From: Bdellovibrionales bacterium
GTDB taxonomy: Bacteria > Bdellovibrionota > UBA1018 > CAIMNF01
DNA length: 64,000 bases
Reading direction: 5' to 3'
Assembly (NCBI GenBank): GCA_018266375.1
Contig: JAFEAO010000001.1
Coordinates: 132,800 to 196,799 of the forward strand
Below, one piece after another: positions 7,614-16,649 of this stretch. The position numbers and the translations under genes were made by a program. Within the stretch, counting starts at the first letter, position 1; each line of letters starts with the position of its first letter. The notes beneath the pieces are model-generated. The model saw only the letters and a program-made list of their open reading frames with translations. It ran no database searches and was not told where the DNA came from.

Positions 7614-7645
7614 GTTTACATGACGCTCCCGATCGGGATGGTTGT

Positions 7646-7666
7646 TTTATACAGACATTGTATAAA
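7646..7666 (+). terminator. AT-rich stem-loop after the restriction-modification operon
   Basis: TTTATACA and TGTATAAA form a perfect 8-bp stem with a 5-base loop, followed by TTTT. It lies 50 bp after the endonuclease stop. The stem is weak, so termination is only a suggestion. Confidence 0.3.
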
Positions 7667-7755
7667 TTTTCAAGTGACCTGCAGGACTTGAGATGGCTCC
7701 GCCAAAAGCCGCGTAATAAAATGTACAGTTTGATCAATTTTGATTATTTAAAAAG

Positions 7756-7832
7756 TGGTGCACCCTATTGGACTTGAACCAATGACCACCCCGTTATGAG
7801 CGGGAAGCTCTAACCAGCTGAGCTAAGGGTGC
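7756..7832 (-). tRNA. tRNA-Ile2 (anticodon CAU), CCA encoded
   Basis: On the minus strand a full cloverleaf can be drawn over 77 bases: acceptor stem GCACCCT/AGGGTGC, D stem GCTC/GAGC, anticodon stem TCCCG/CGGGG around loop CTCATAA, TGGTC variable loop, a T-arm with GTTCAAGTC, discriminator A and an encoded CCA. The CAT anticodon could be elongator Met or lysidine-modified Ile2. The variable loop, the T-arm and the Watson-Crick G1-C72 pair fit tRNA-Ile2 better, and exclude initiator tRNA. The 3' end faces the restriction-modification island, and partial copies of it occur at 5038 and 7594. Confidence 0.93.
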
Positions 7833-7891
7833 ACAGCTAAAAACTAACATTTCCACCGGGCGAACACAACACACCCGGATCTCCACGGGTG

Positions 7892-8995
7892 TTACTCGTA
7901 GTTTTCGTAGGTTTCGTCGCGGTATTTTGAAAAATAGTCGTCCACCCAGTGCCGGTCACACGGTGTGGCATTCATCGCCTCGGCGGCCCGAGTCCATTCG
8001 TTAGACATTCTGGCTTCCGCTTCCGGGTCCGTCGCTTTCATTTTAAGCTCAAGGCTCGGCTTCGCCTGTGTCGGATAAGCGCGTTCCCAAGTCTTCTCGA
8101 CGATCGCCATTCCGAACCGTTTTTGGACGGTGATGATCATGCTGGGCTGATCGAACATCCGCATCCCGAACATGACCGCTTGTTGATGGATCTCGGAATC
8201 GTCGTCCTTAATCAAATCCACTACAAAAGCAGGTGGCGGATAATCCGGAATCGGCATTTGCGAAATCGCCTCGATCGACGCCATCCAAAGCGTGGGATTG
8301 GTTTTTAGATTCGCTTTAAGGAGTTCGAGAATCTGCCCGAGATACGTATTGAAGTTTTGTGCGCGGAACGCGCTCATCAAAAGGTTATGCTGCTCTTTGA
8401 GCGAGCGTTTTGCTTTCTGGGCTTCATACGCATGAAAATAAAAGTATGCACCGTTGTCCGGATCGTGCGTCTCTAAATCCCGAAAGAGCTTTTCGGAATA
8501 AGGATAGTCCACGGCAGGTGCATTCAGTCCGACAATGAGCCCTGCATAAAGGAGCGCATTGAAATACGTGATGACGCGGTCCGAATCATTATAACTCGGA
8601 CGACCGTTCATTGGTCCGTTCACCCCGAACAGGTTTTTTAACAGTGGACTCTGGGAGACTTCAACCACCGCCTGAATCAATGTCGAACGATCGTGCGCAC
8701 TTTTTACGAAATCGCAAAGCCGATCGTCGCGTAAGTACCAAACCAAATCCTGCACGCTTATCACAGCCGGAGAAGGTGTTGCCTTTTCTGCGCGTTGAAC
8801 TTCTTTTTTGCGTTTACGCCGGGCTTCTGGAGTGTACACCGTCTGTTCGGTGACCGACTCGGCTTTTTTAAGATTAAAGAGATCGGCCATTTGATACGTT
8901 TTGTTCTGAGTGGCATCAAACGTCCGACGGGAGAGATAAAGACCGAGCCCGAAAAACAAGATCCAAAACAGCGTCGAGACCCATCGACGTTTCAT
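7892..8995 (-). CDS. Membrane-anchored protein of unknown function
   Basis: The 367-residue protein starts with two Arg and one hydrophobic helix (about 5-22, WVSTLFWILFFGLGLYL), consistent with an N-terminal inner-membrane anchor. A basic, charged linker rich in Arg, Lys and Glu (about 55-75) follows, then a mainly helical soluble part that may be periplasmic. Stretches such as YFYFHAYEAQKAKRSL and the regular amphipathic helices suggest TPR-like architecture, but no defined family is recognised. The gene begins 6 bp after the stop of the exported protein upstream (9002-9715), so the two form an operon and may act together. The tRNA gene follows 60 bp downstream on the same strand. Confidence 0.75.
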   Translation of the reverse strand: MKRRWVSTLFWILFFGLGLYLSRRTFDATQNKTYQMADLFNLKKAESVTEQTVYTPEARRKRKKEVQRAEKATPSPAVISVQDLVWYLRDDRLCDFVKSAHDRSTLIQAVVEVSQSPLLKNLFGVNGPMNGRPSYNDSDRVITYFNALLYAGLIVGLNAPAVDYPYSEKLFRDLETHDPDNGAYFYFHAYEAQKAKRSLKEQHNLLMSAFRAQNFNTYLGQILELLKANLKTNPTLWMASIEAISQMPIPDYPPPAFVVDLIKDDDSEIHQQAVMFGMRMFDQPSMIITVQKRFGMAIVEKTWERAYPTQAKPSLELKMKATDPEAEARMSNEWTRAAEAMNATPCDRHWVDDYFSKYRDETYENYE

Positions 8996-9001
8996 AAAAA
9001 A

Positions 9002-9715
9002 TTACTGAACTTGATAGCGAAGCCCCGATTCTCCGCCGTCGGTATAGAATTCGACCGAGTTAGGGATGAGGTTCTTCCATTCCTGACCGGTCGAAAACTT
9101 AGCCCACATCAGTAAGCCGGTGAGAATGGCATCGTGGACCTGACCTTGGTTGATAATGCGGGTGACCTGTTTACCCACCGTCGAGAGCAAAAGTTTTTTC
9201 ACGAGACCGACCATGAAGCCCGGTCTCAACACTCCGGTGCCTGTGATGCTACCCGCCGCCTCGGTCTTACGCAGGTAGAGCTCGGGTGTTCCGTCGGTGC
9301 GCAAACGCCAGGCGACTCGTGCCTTGAGCACGACGTTTTTAAAGTTCACGGCACCGAGCAGGCTGCGAATGCCGCGGGATTTGTCCTCGATCGGAACGCT
9401 CACCACGATGTCTGTCCCTTCGAACCGTAAACTCGGGTTCGAGCCCTTGAGATGATCAAAGTGAATGTTGGCGAGATCGGAGAGTCCGGTGAAGTCGATA
9501 TCGAACTTAAGCGGTGCGATCCCGAGAGCCAGGAGTGACGGCCCGGGGGTAAAGATTCCAGCCTGATCGTCGAGCTCGAGACTATTGAGTTCCGGTCTCA
9601 TCAAAACTGTTCCGGCGGCAAGCTCCGTATTGGTGAACTTGACCGCTGTCTGAGCCAAAACATCCGGGCTTAACAACAATAACAGGGTAATAAAAATCCA
9701 ACGTGGCTTGATCAT
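9002..9715 (-). CDS. Exported protein of unknown function
   Basis: The 237-residue protein has a clear signal peptide (MIKPRWIFITLLLLLSPDVLA, cleavage after about residue 21-22). The mature part has alternating hydrophobic/polar strands (FDIDFTGLSDLANIHF, IVVSVPIEDKS, VVLKARVAWRL) suggesting a beta-rich lipid-binding or LEA/BPI-like fold, but no family is recognised. A strong Shine-Dalgarno GGAGGT lies 4 bp before the ATG, which fixes the start. It is the first gene of a two-gene operon with the membrane-anchored protein at 7892-8995. Its promoter must lie in the AT-rich 172 bp shared with the divergent gene at 9888. Confidence 0.78.
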   Translation of the reverse strand: MIKPRWIFITLLLLLSPDVLAQTAVKFTNTELAAGTVLMRPELNSLELDDQAGIFTPGPSLLALGIAPLKFDIDFTGLSDLANIHFDHLKGSNPSLRFEGTDIVVSVPIEDKSRGIRSLLGAVNFKNVVLKARVAWRLRTDGTPELYLRKTEAAGSITGTGVLRPGFMVGLVKKLLLSTVGKQVTRIINQGQVHDAILTGLLMWAKFSTGQEWKNLIPNSVEFYTDGGESGLRYQVQ

Positions 9716-9887
9716 CGAGACCTCCGATCATATTTAAATTATAACTATGTATTAAATAATTCCTCCACTTAAAAAACGCGCCACATGACGCAACGCTTGA
9801 GGCCAAAATGTCGGCGTCAATAGAACATATATTTACAGAAATAATTATTACACCGATTATATATATATAAAGTTTTAAGGGGGATTC

Positions 9888-10625
9888 ATGAAACGGATGA
9901 AAGTCGGTTTTGTTTTTTTGATCGTGCAAACTCTCGCGTTGTCGGGCACCGTTTGGGCAAAACCCCTCGCTCTCGTCTGGAACGGGCCGGGCGTCTGCCC
10001 GATCGGTTGCGCGAAAGCGGCGGCAAGGGTCGCGCGCATGGCGGGCTTCACCACTCAATGGGTGAACACCAAGAACATGGATAAAGCTCCGTTCGACAAA
10101 GCCAAACTCTGGGTTCAACCCGGCGGCCACTCGAACGTCGCGGCCCAGGCGATGGGGCCGGCGTTACTTGAAAAGATTCGGAGCTTTGTCGCAGCCGGCG
10201 GTGGTTACACCGGATTCTGCGCGGGCATGTTCCTCTCGACCTCGAAGATCGGCACTCGCACCGATGACGGCCTCGGCATCACTCCGGGCCAAACCGAATT
10301 ATATTTGAAAGATGATCCTCCGGCGAAACTCGTAAAAGTGAAGATCGGTGATCGCGTCCGCAAAGTTTATTATGCAGGCGGCCCGATGCTCCACCTTACC
10401 GACACCGAAGTCGCCGCTCAAAACGTCACGGTCCTCGCCCGTTACGACAACGGTGATATCGCGTCGATCAACGCCCGCTACGGCGCGGGTCACGTCTCGG
10501 TATCGGGTTTTCACCCCGAAGCGGGCTGGCTCTGGAGTCTTGCTCACTTGCACATCGACACCGACGGCTCGGATCGCTGGTTTGCGGTTCAAATGATTAA
10601 GCTCTCGACCCCGGGCGTTCACTAA
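9888..10625 (+). CDS. Exported BPL_N-domain protein (glutamine amidotransferase-like fold)
   Basis: The 245-residue protein has a signal peptide (hydrophobic residues about 6-23, ending VWAK). The mature part matches the biotin-protein-ligase N-terminal domain family, a class I glutamine-amidotransferase-like fold. It shows LVWNGPGVCPIGC early, a WVQPGGHSN turn, a nucleophile elbow GGYTGFCAGMFL (Cys near residue 108), and a late HPEAGW segment that can supply the His. Family members are often secreted and their substrate is unknown. The ATG is preceded by AAGGGGG at 5 bp. A strong terminator follows, so the gene appears monocistronic and is transcribed away from the operon at 9002-9715. Confidence 0.8.
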   Translation: MKRMKVGFVFLIVQTLALSGTVWAKPLALVWNGPGVCPIGCAKAAARVARMAGFTTQWVNTKNMDKAPFDKAKLWVQPGGHSNVAAQAMGPALLEKIRSFVAAGGGYTGFCAGMFLSTSKIGTRTDDGLGITPGQTELYLKDDPPAKLVKVKIGDRVRKVYYAGGPMLHLTDTEVAAQNVTVLARYDNGDIASINARYGAGHVSVSGFHPEAGWLWSLAHLHIDTDGSDRWFAVQMIKLSTPGVH

Positions 10626-10644
10626 GATCACATTAGAAAGCAAA

Positions 10645-10675
10645 AAAGCCCCGATACCAACGGTACCGGGGCTTT
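10645..10675. terminator. Rho-independent terminator, probably bidirectional
   Basis: AAAGCCCC and GGGGCTTT pair around an inner TACC/GGTA stem. A and T runs flank both sides. It lies 20 bp after the BPL_N gene and between it and the convergent rpsA, so it can serve both. Confidence 0.8.
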
Positions 10676-10728
10676 GAATAATATCGCGGGGGGGGGTTCG
10701 TACCTTTCGCTCACACTACGTGTTCGAA

Positions 10729-12555
10729 CTACTCCTCGTCCTTCTTTCCGCCGAGTGCGCCTTTGAGCTTATCGCCCAATAGGTCGCCCATCGACGTACC
10801 TTTCTTGCCGCGATCGCCTGCATAGGCCTCGTAAGTTGCGCGTTCTTCGCTGCGGGCAAGTTGCTTGATCGACAAGCTGATACGGCGTTCTTTCGGTTCG
10901 ATCGAAAGGATCTCCGCACGGACTTTATCGCCGAGCTTCACGACATCAGCTGGCTTCTCTACGCGTTGTTCAGACAACTCTGACACGTAGATGAGGCCTT
11001 CCACGCCTTCTTCGATCTCCATGAATGCACCGAAGTCGGTGATTTTGGTGATCTGACCGTCAACGGATTGACCCGTACGGTAGCGTGATTTGATGTTTTC
11101 CCAAGGATCGCGCTCGAGTTGCTTAATACCCAAGCTGAATTTCTCGGCTTGCTTGTCGATACCGAGGACAACCGCTTTAACCTTGTCGCCTTTCTTGAAC
11201 TTCTCAGCAGGGTTAGCCACTTTTTTGTTCCAAGAAAGATCGCTGACGTGGATCAAGCCGTCAATGCCCATACCGACGTCAACAAACATACCGAAGTCAG
11301 TGATGGATTTCACTTCTGCTTCGCCAATGATCGTGCCGACCGGGAACTTCATTTCGAGAGCATCCCATGGGTTGTCTTGCAATTGCTTCATGCCGAGGCT
11401 GATGCGCTTGTTGCGGGTGTCGACTTCGAGGACTTTACATTCCACGACGTCGCTCACTTTAACGAACTTAGAAGGGTTCTTCACGCGTTCAGTCCAAGAC
11501 ATTTCAGAGACGTGGATCAAGCCTTCAACGCCGTCGTCGAGCTCGATGAATGCGCCGTAGTCTTTGAGTGATACTACTTTGCCTTTAACCACTTTACCGA
11601 CTGGGAATTTAAATTCAGCTTCATCCCAAGGGTTCGGAGATACCTGTTTCAATCCGAGAGATACGCGCTCTTTTTCGCGATCGTATTTCAAGATCTTCAC
11701 TTTCACTTCGTCGCCGACGTTGAATAGCTCGCTTGGGTGCTTGATGCGGCCCCAAGACATGTCGGTAATGTGGAGGAGACCGTCCATACCGCCCAGGTCG
11801 ATGAACGCGCCGTACTCAGTGATGTTTTTCACCGTACCGACAACGACCATGCCTTCTTGCATTTGTGCCAAGGTCTCAGCACGTTGCAATTCGCGCTCTT
11901 GAGCAACGACCGCTTTGCGGCTGAGGACGATGTTTCCGCGCTTTTTGTTGAACTTCAAGATCTTGAACTTCATGCGCTGACCGACGAACTTATCGAGGTT
12001 CTTCACCGCTTTGTTGTCAATCTGCGAGCCCGGGAGGAACGCCTTAACGCCGATGTCGACAGCCAAACCGCCTTTGACTTTAGAGATGACGATACCTTCA
12101 ACGAGCTGATCTTGGTCAGTCGCCGCGGAGATTTCGTCCCATGCTTTGATGATTTCAGCGCGGTCTTTAGAAAGATGGATCACGCCGTGTTCGATTTCGA
12201 GGCGCTCAACGTAAACGCTGAGTTGGTCGCCTACCGCGACTTTTGCCGTACCGGTCGCATCTTTGAATTCATACAAAGGAATTTGTCCTTCGCATTTGAA
12301 ACCGATGTCGACGGTCACGAACTCTGGATTAACGGCGATCACTTTACCTTCGATGACTTCGCCTTCCTTGATTTCGTTATTTTTCTGTGCCGCTTCGAAG
12401 AGGTCTTCGAAGTTTTCGCCCGGGCCTTTTGCCTTGGGTGCGAGATCTCCTTGCTCGTCGCTGAAGTCAGAGATCCAGCTCAAGTTTTTAAGAAGAGATT
12501 TTTTCGGCTTATCGGTCGCAGCTACGCCCGAAGCCGGTGTTTTTGTTTCTGCCAT
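10729..12555 (-). CDS. rpsA: 30S ribosomal protein S1
   Basis: The 608-residue protein contains six S1 RNA-binding domains. They begin near IKEGEVIEGKVIAVNPEF, DQLVEGIVISKVKGG, QEGMVVVGTVKNITEYGAF, FPVGKVVKGKVVSLKDYGAF, FPVGTIIGEAEVKSITDFG and YRTGQSVDGQITKITDFGAF; domains 3-6 end in the usual GLIHVSEMSW-like strand. S1 binds mRNA at the small ribosomal subunit and helps initiation. The reading frame is open to 12603, but MAETKTPASG at 12555 is preceded by an AGGAAA Shine-Dalgarno and is the better start. The N-terminal extension (about 50 residues before domain 1) and a Lys/Gly-rich tail are outside the S1 folds. Confidence 0.95.
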   Translation of the reverse strand: MAETKTPASGVAATDKPKKSLLKNLSWISDFSDEQGDLAPKAKGPGENFEDLFEAAQKNNEIKEGEVIEGKVIAVNPEFVTVDIGFKCEGQIPLYEFKDATGTAKVAVGDQLSVYVERLEIEHGVIHLSKDRAEIIKAWDEISAATDQDQLVEGIVISKVKGGLAVDIGVKAFLPGSQIDNKAVKNLDKFVGQRMKFKILKFNKKRGNIVLSRKAVVAQERELQRAETLAQMQEGMVVVGTVKNITEYGAFIDLGGMDGLLHITDMSWGRIKHPSELFNVGDEVKVKILKYDREKERVSLGLKQVSPNPWDEAEFKFPVGKVVKGKVVSLKDYGAFIELDDGVEGLIHVSEMSWTERVKNPSKFVKVSDVVECKVLEVDTRNKRISLGMKQLQDNPWDALEMKFPVGTIIGEAEVKSITDFGMFVDVGMGIDGLIHVSDLSWNKKVANPAEKFKKGDKVKAVVLGIDKQAEKFSLGIKQLERDPWENIKSRYRTGQSVDGQITKITDFGAFMEIEEGVEGLIYVSELSEQRVEKPADVVKLGDKVRAEILSIEPKERRISLSIKQLARSEERATYEAYAGDRGKKGTSMGDLLGDKLKGALGGKKDEE

Positions 12556-12705
12556 TTGTTTTTGATTTCCTATTTGAAAGATTCCGGCCGTCTCGAAACG
12601 CAAGGCGTTTGAGTGAGATGACTCGGAAAGCGGTTTGACCCGATTGAAGGAAGATACAGATACAGAGCAAAAAAATCCAGAAAATCCCGCATTTACAATA
12701 AAAAA

Positions 12706-12730
12706 CCCCGATCTGAATCTCAGATCGGGG
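12706..12730 (-). terminator. Rho-independent terminator of the Gly/Met-rich protein gene
   Basis: A perfect 11-bp stem, CCCCGATCTGA with TCAGATCGGGG, has a 3-base loop. On the minus strand it is followed by TTTTTT. It lies about 50 bp after the stop at 12779 and separates that gene from rpsA. Confidence 0.85.
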
Positions 12731-12778
12731 CTAAAATGTCTCTAAAACCGTCAGGAGGACGATTTTGGGGTCGCTCGG

Positions 12779-15229
12779 CTACCAGCCGCCGCCAACGCCG
12801 CCGCATTGAACACCCACCTGCCAACCGCAGTTCCCTGCAGGAAGACCGGTTTGAGCCGGAATACCGTAGTTTCCGTAAGGGCCATAGCCACTGTTGTACA
12901 TGCCGTAGCCCACGTATGGGGGAGTCGCCATCGACGGATAAGAGCCGTAGTTTCCGTACATCGCGTACGGATTCATTCCGCCGGTGTTGTAGCCCGTTCC
13001 GAACCCGAGGTTTAAACCGGCACTGATGCCACCGCTGATCCCTGCACCGCCGCCGCCATACATGTAAGGATTCATCATCCCGCTGTTGACGTAGGCCCAA
13101 GGGTTCATGGTGAAGTTACCCATCACGCTCCCGTTCATGTAAGGGTTCACGCCGCCGTAAGCACCCATGTTGAAATATGGGCTGCCGGTCATTCCGTACA
13201 TACCACCCATTTGGCCGTACATACCACCCATCATTTGGCTTTGTTGGAGAACCATGTTTTGGTTCGCCATCTGTTGCATCCGCATCTGCGCGTCCATCAT
13301 TTGTTGTTGGACGCCATACTGGTTGGCGTATGGATTCATCATGCCCATGCCGCCCATTCCCATACCCATGCCGCCCATTCCGTATGGATTGATGCCGCCG
13401 TAGAGACCGCCGCCCAATCCACCGTATACGCCGCTGCCGTAAGGGTTGTACATGCCTGGCATTCCGGTACCGAAACCGAGGCCGATTCCGGCGCTGATGC
13501 CGCCGTTCAAACCCATGCCGTACGGGTTATACATACCGCCCATACCGTATGGATTCATGCCCATCATGCCCATTCCGTTGAGGCCACCGCCCATTCCGAT
13601 CCCGCCGAAACCACCACCGAAACCGCCCATGCCCCCGCATGAAGGCGCAGGTGGAGGTAACCCTACCGTCTTACTCACTTCTAAAGCTTTTCCGTACATG
13701 GAATTGCAGGTGTTGAAACCTTTGTTCCACATCGCCATGTTCATGATCCCTAAGCCCAGTGGAACGGCCACGCCGCCAATCGCAGAGATCATTTGAGCCG
13801 CTTTGCTTACACCACCGCTACAGCCGTAACCGTATTGGCATCCGCCGCTACCGCCGCCGTCGTAACCGCAGGTCGCGCAGTAAGGCGTACGCATGATGAT
13901 TTGAAGTTGCGAATCCGCATCGGCGACCGCGCGAGGACAGCTATCGCGAGCTTGCTCGAGACACTTGCGTCCTCCGCAGTTACGCACGCGAGCGACGTCG
14001 CTCGCGCTGCGAACAGTGCAAGACTCGGTTGAATTGAGTTTTGCGACCGCTGCTTGAGCATCGGCGAGATTGGTCTTGGCGTCGTTGTAATCTTTTTGAG
14101 CCGCATCGAGATCCGCGCTGGCAGCCAACCATTCTTTCCCGCCGCAACCGTCAAACGCGTTGGAACTTTTAATTACCGCGGCACAAGCTTGGATATGAGC
14201 CAGCATCGAGCAAAGCGCGGTCGGGTCGTCGGCCGCGGTCCGGCCATTGATCCGTCCTGCCGCCTCGGCCGGCTGCCCACCGACGTAAGAGCGAATTCGA
14301 TCTCCTCTTGTATTCTGGCCTTCCACGTCCGATTTCAACAAATTGTCCAATAGGACATCGTAATTTTTACGGTCGGTTGGTTTGATATAGCAAGGATCGG
14401 GTTTTGCCGGATCCGCTCCCGGATCCGTCGCAAGACCCGCGCAAACGTTATGGCAACCGGTATACATGTTCTTGAGCGCTTCGGCTTCGGCGGCTTTAGC
14501 CGTATCAAGCACGGCTTTTTTATCCGCAACTTCGCCTTCGTATTTCGTTACGTCAGCCGCGCGAGCCTTCGTGATGTTATCGACGTCATCGTAAAGGTCT
14601 TCGACTTCGCCGCTACAGAAATCAAACAACATCTGGAATTCGGCTTTTGCGCTGACGCGTGGATCGCGAGAGCGACGTCCGCCGGTACCACCATTGTTCA
14701 CAACCAAAACGTCGACATTACCGCCACGGCGCTTGCTGCCCCCGCCGTTGTCGGTTGGAGGAGTTTTGTCTTTAACCGTAACTTTTTGCTGCGTACATTT
14801 ACGAGTGGTTTTTACGCAGATCTCAACCGTCGTTTCGTCGATCGAAGTAATGGTCACATCATCATAATCACCCGGCTCATTGTCCGTGCCCGAGCGTTTC
14901 TTCTTTTTCGAAACGCTGGCCTTTTCTGAAATAATCGTAACTTCGTGGCCGGTCACACCCGAGAGAGAAGTGTGTTTATTACCGATGCCCAAGAAACCTT
15001 TCTTTTCTTTGGTTACGCCGACAGCGTCGACGACAATGTAGTGTCCTTTTTTATCTTGGCAAATATCACCGATTTCGACGTCCACATCCGGGTCGTTACA
15101 GTTCGGCACCGATGCCTTTTCGTCATCCGACAAATAGACGGTTGGCTTCTTCGCTTCCGCATTTAAACTTAAAAATAAAATGGAAAGTGCGAAAGTGGAA
15201 AGTAGCGTCTTGCTAACCTTGTTGAACAT
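12779..15229 (-). CDS. Large exported protein with a Gly/Met/Asn/Pro/Tyr-rich low-complexity C-terminal half
   Basis: The 816-residue protein begins with a signal peptide (MFNKVSKTLLSTFALSILFLSLNAEA). Residues about 27-190 are polar, with a Lys/Arg-rich segment and a glycine linker. Residues about 190-470 are helical with at least a dozen Cys, probably disulfide-bonded. From about residue 480 on, dozens of irregular repeats of NPYGMGG, GGMYG and GGISAGLGFG type make up about 300 residues, ending in another Cys-containing piece. This resembles surface, matrix or adhesive materials, but no family is recognised. An ATG at 15235 would be only 1 bp from the GGAG; the ATG at 15229 sits 7 bp from it and is chosen. 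Confidence 0.8.
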   Translation of the reverse strand: MFNKVSKTLLSTFALSILFLSLNAEAKKPTVYLSDDEKASVPNCNDPDVDVEIGDICQDKKGHYIVVDAVGVTKEKKGFLGIGNKHTSLSGVTGHEVTIISEKASVSKKKKRSGTDNEPGDYDDVTITSIDETTVEICVKTTRKCTQQKVTVKDKTPPTDNGGGSKRRGGNVDVLVVNNGGTGGRRSRDPRVSAKAEFQMLFDFCSGEVEDLYDDVDNITKARAADVTKYEGEVADKKAVLDTAKAAEAEALKNMYTGCHNVCAGLATDPGADPAKPDPCYIKPTDRKNYDVLLDNLLKSDVEGQNTRGDRIRSYVGGQPAEAAGRINGRTAADDPTALCSMLAHIQACAAVIKSSNAFDGCGGKEWLAASADLDAAQKDYNDAKTNLADAQAAVAKLNSTESCTVRSASDVARVRNCGGRKCLEQARDSCPRAVADADSQLQIIMRTPYCATCGYDGGGSGGCQYGYGCSGGVSKAAQMISAIGGVAVPLGLGIMNMAMWNKGFNTCNSMYGKALEVSKTVGLPPPAPSCGGMGGFGGGFGGIGMGGGLNGMGMMGMNPYGMGGMYNPYGMGLNGGISAGIGLGFGTGMPGMYNPYGSGVYGGLGGGLYGGINPYGMGGMGMGMGGMGMMNPYANQYGVQQQMMDAQMRMQQMANQNMVLQQSQMMGGMYGQMGGMYGMTGSPYFNMGAYGGVNPYMNGSVMGNFTMNPWAYVNSGMMNPYMYGGGGAGISGGISAGLNLGFGTGYNTGGMNPYAMYGNYGSYPSMATPPYVGYGMYNSGYGPYGNYGIPAQTGLPAGNCGWQVGVQCGGVGGGW

Positions 15230-15364
15230 GAGCATGCTCCTCAGAAATTATGACTCATCATGAGTCCCATCTAAAATTGTATAGAAGTTCCGCGCGCGTG
15301 CAAAAATAATTTCATCGATTTTTACGGCATTTTTGCTATTTTCGTGGCAATCTCTTGACACTCT

Positions 15365-16483
15365 ATGAAGTCGCTTTATCTCCATTTTCCGTTCTGCGAG
15401 ACCAAGTGTCATTATTGTGACTTCTATTCCATCGGCCGCGAAAAGACCCGCGAAGGCGACGCCAGCCAGTTTGAGCGCGCAATGATGAGCGAAATCAAAG
15501 CCTACGGCGACCGAGGCGTCTTCACCGATCCGTTCGAGACCCTGTTTTTAGGGGGCGGGACGCCGAGCATGACCCCACCCGACAGTATGGGTCGGATTTT
15601 TTCTACTCTATTTATATATAACCGCCTGGCTCCCGATTACGAGTGGACCATGGAGGCCAACCCCTCCTCTATATCTTTGGACCAATTCCGGGCTTACCGC
15701 GAGATCGGCCTGAACCGCGTCAGCATGGGGGTTCAAAGCCTACGCAACGACCATCTCTCCAAACTCGGCCGCGTTCATGACGAGGGCCAAGCACTCCGCG
15801 CGTTCGAGACTTTATTTGAAGCCGGTTTTACCAACGTTTCGACCGACCTGCTTTGCGGAGTTCCGGGCCAGTCGGTCGACGACCTTCGTGAACACATGGA
15901 GCGCCTCACGCAGTTCCCGATTCAACACTTGAGCATCTATCTGCTCACTCTCGCCCCTCATCACAAGATGTACAAGGATTTGCCGGATGAAAACGAGCAA
16001 CTCCGCCACCTGCTTTTTATCGACGAGTTTATGCGTGAGCGCGGATTCGATCACTATGAGATATCGAATTTCGCAAAGCCCGGTAAGCAAGCGAGACATA
16101 ATCTCGTGTACTGGACCGGCGGAAGTTACTTAGGCTTGGGTCCTTCGGCGCATTCTTACGACGCTCAAAAACGCGCGCGCTCTAAAAACGTTTCGTCGCT
16201 GCATAAATACGCCGACCTTCTGGCCGCGAACAAGCAGGCAGTTGAATGGACCGAGTCGCTGACGGACGAGCAAATCGATCTTGAAAAATGGATGCTGGCA
16301 GTGCGGCTCGAAAAGGGGTTCCCGCGAGATTGGCTGCGCACTCCCCGGCAACAAAACAAAGCTCAAATCCTGGTGCGCGAAAAACTGCTCGAATCGCACG
16401 ACAAAATCCCCGGAAATCTGCGTGCGACTCCGCGCGGTTTCGCGCTCTCCGACGCCATCGTAAAAGAGCTCGCGAGTTCGTAA
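15365..16483 (+). CDS. hemW: Radical SAM haem chaperone HemW (coproporphyrinogen III oxidase-like)
   Basis: The 372-residue protein starts with LYLHFPFCETKCHYCDFYS, giving the CxxxCxxC cluster-binding motif of radical SAM enzymes at the very N-terminus, as in HemW. FLGGGTPSM and TMEANPSSI follow, as does the GVQSLRNDHLSKLGR block typical of the HemN/HemW family. The C-terminal HemN domain (about 270-372) is present. HemW binds haem and is thought to deliver it to respiratory proteins; true HemN differs by a further Cys and an extended N-terminus. Length fits HemW. No Shine-Dalgarno is obvious before the ATG. The next gene has its own promoter-like sequence. Confidence 0.9.
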   Translation: MKSLYLHFPFCETKCHYCDFYSIGREKTREGDASQFERAMMSEIKAYGDRGVFTDPFETLFLGGGTPSMTPPDSMGRIFSTLFIYNRLAPDYEWTMEANPSSISLDQFRAYREIGLNRVSMGVQSLRNDHLSKLGRVHDEGQALRAFETLFEAGFTNVSTDLLCGVPGQSVDDLREHMERLTQFPIQHLSIYLLTLAPHHKMYKDLPDENEQLRHLLFIDEFMRERGFDHYEISNFAKPGKQARHNLVYWTGGSYLGLGPSAHSYDAQKRARSKNVSSLHKYADLLAANKQAVEWTESLTDEQIDLEKWMLAVRLEKGFPRDWLRTPRQQNKAQILVREKLLESHDKIPGNLRATPRGFALSDAIVKELASS

Positions 16484-16600
16484 TCCGCCGCCCCCGCGTC
16501 TTTGAGTTTCTTAAACAATCGTTAAATTCAACGAACCTCATTAAGACAGGAATGCGTATATCCTGCCACTTGCGGTAAGCGCGAAGTCCCATTGGACACA

Positions 16601-16630
16601 TTGTGGACCCCGTAGCGAGCACGATAAAAT
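16601..16630 (+). promoter_or_regulatory. Putative sigma-70-type promoter of the GLUG lipoprotein gene
   Basis: TTGTGG (16601-16606) and TAAAAT (16625-16630) are separated by 18 bp. Transcription would begin near 16637, inside the longer reading frame's first codons, which supports the ATG at 16650 as the real start. Confidence 0.4.
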
Positions 16631-16649
16631 AGAGATGTGTTGGGAACGT

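Noticed and set aside
11119..12612. Long plus-strand open frames opposite rpsA
   Set aside because: They mirror the S1 repeats on the other strand, have no export signal or Shine-Dalgarno, and show no family features; rpsA is unmistakable.
13167..13796. Plus-strand His-, Pro- and Met-rich open frames
   Set aside because: They are reflections of the Gly/Met/Tyr repeat codons of the exported protein on the minus strand.
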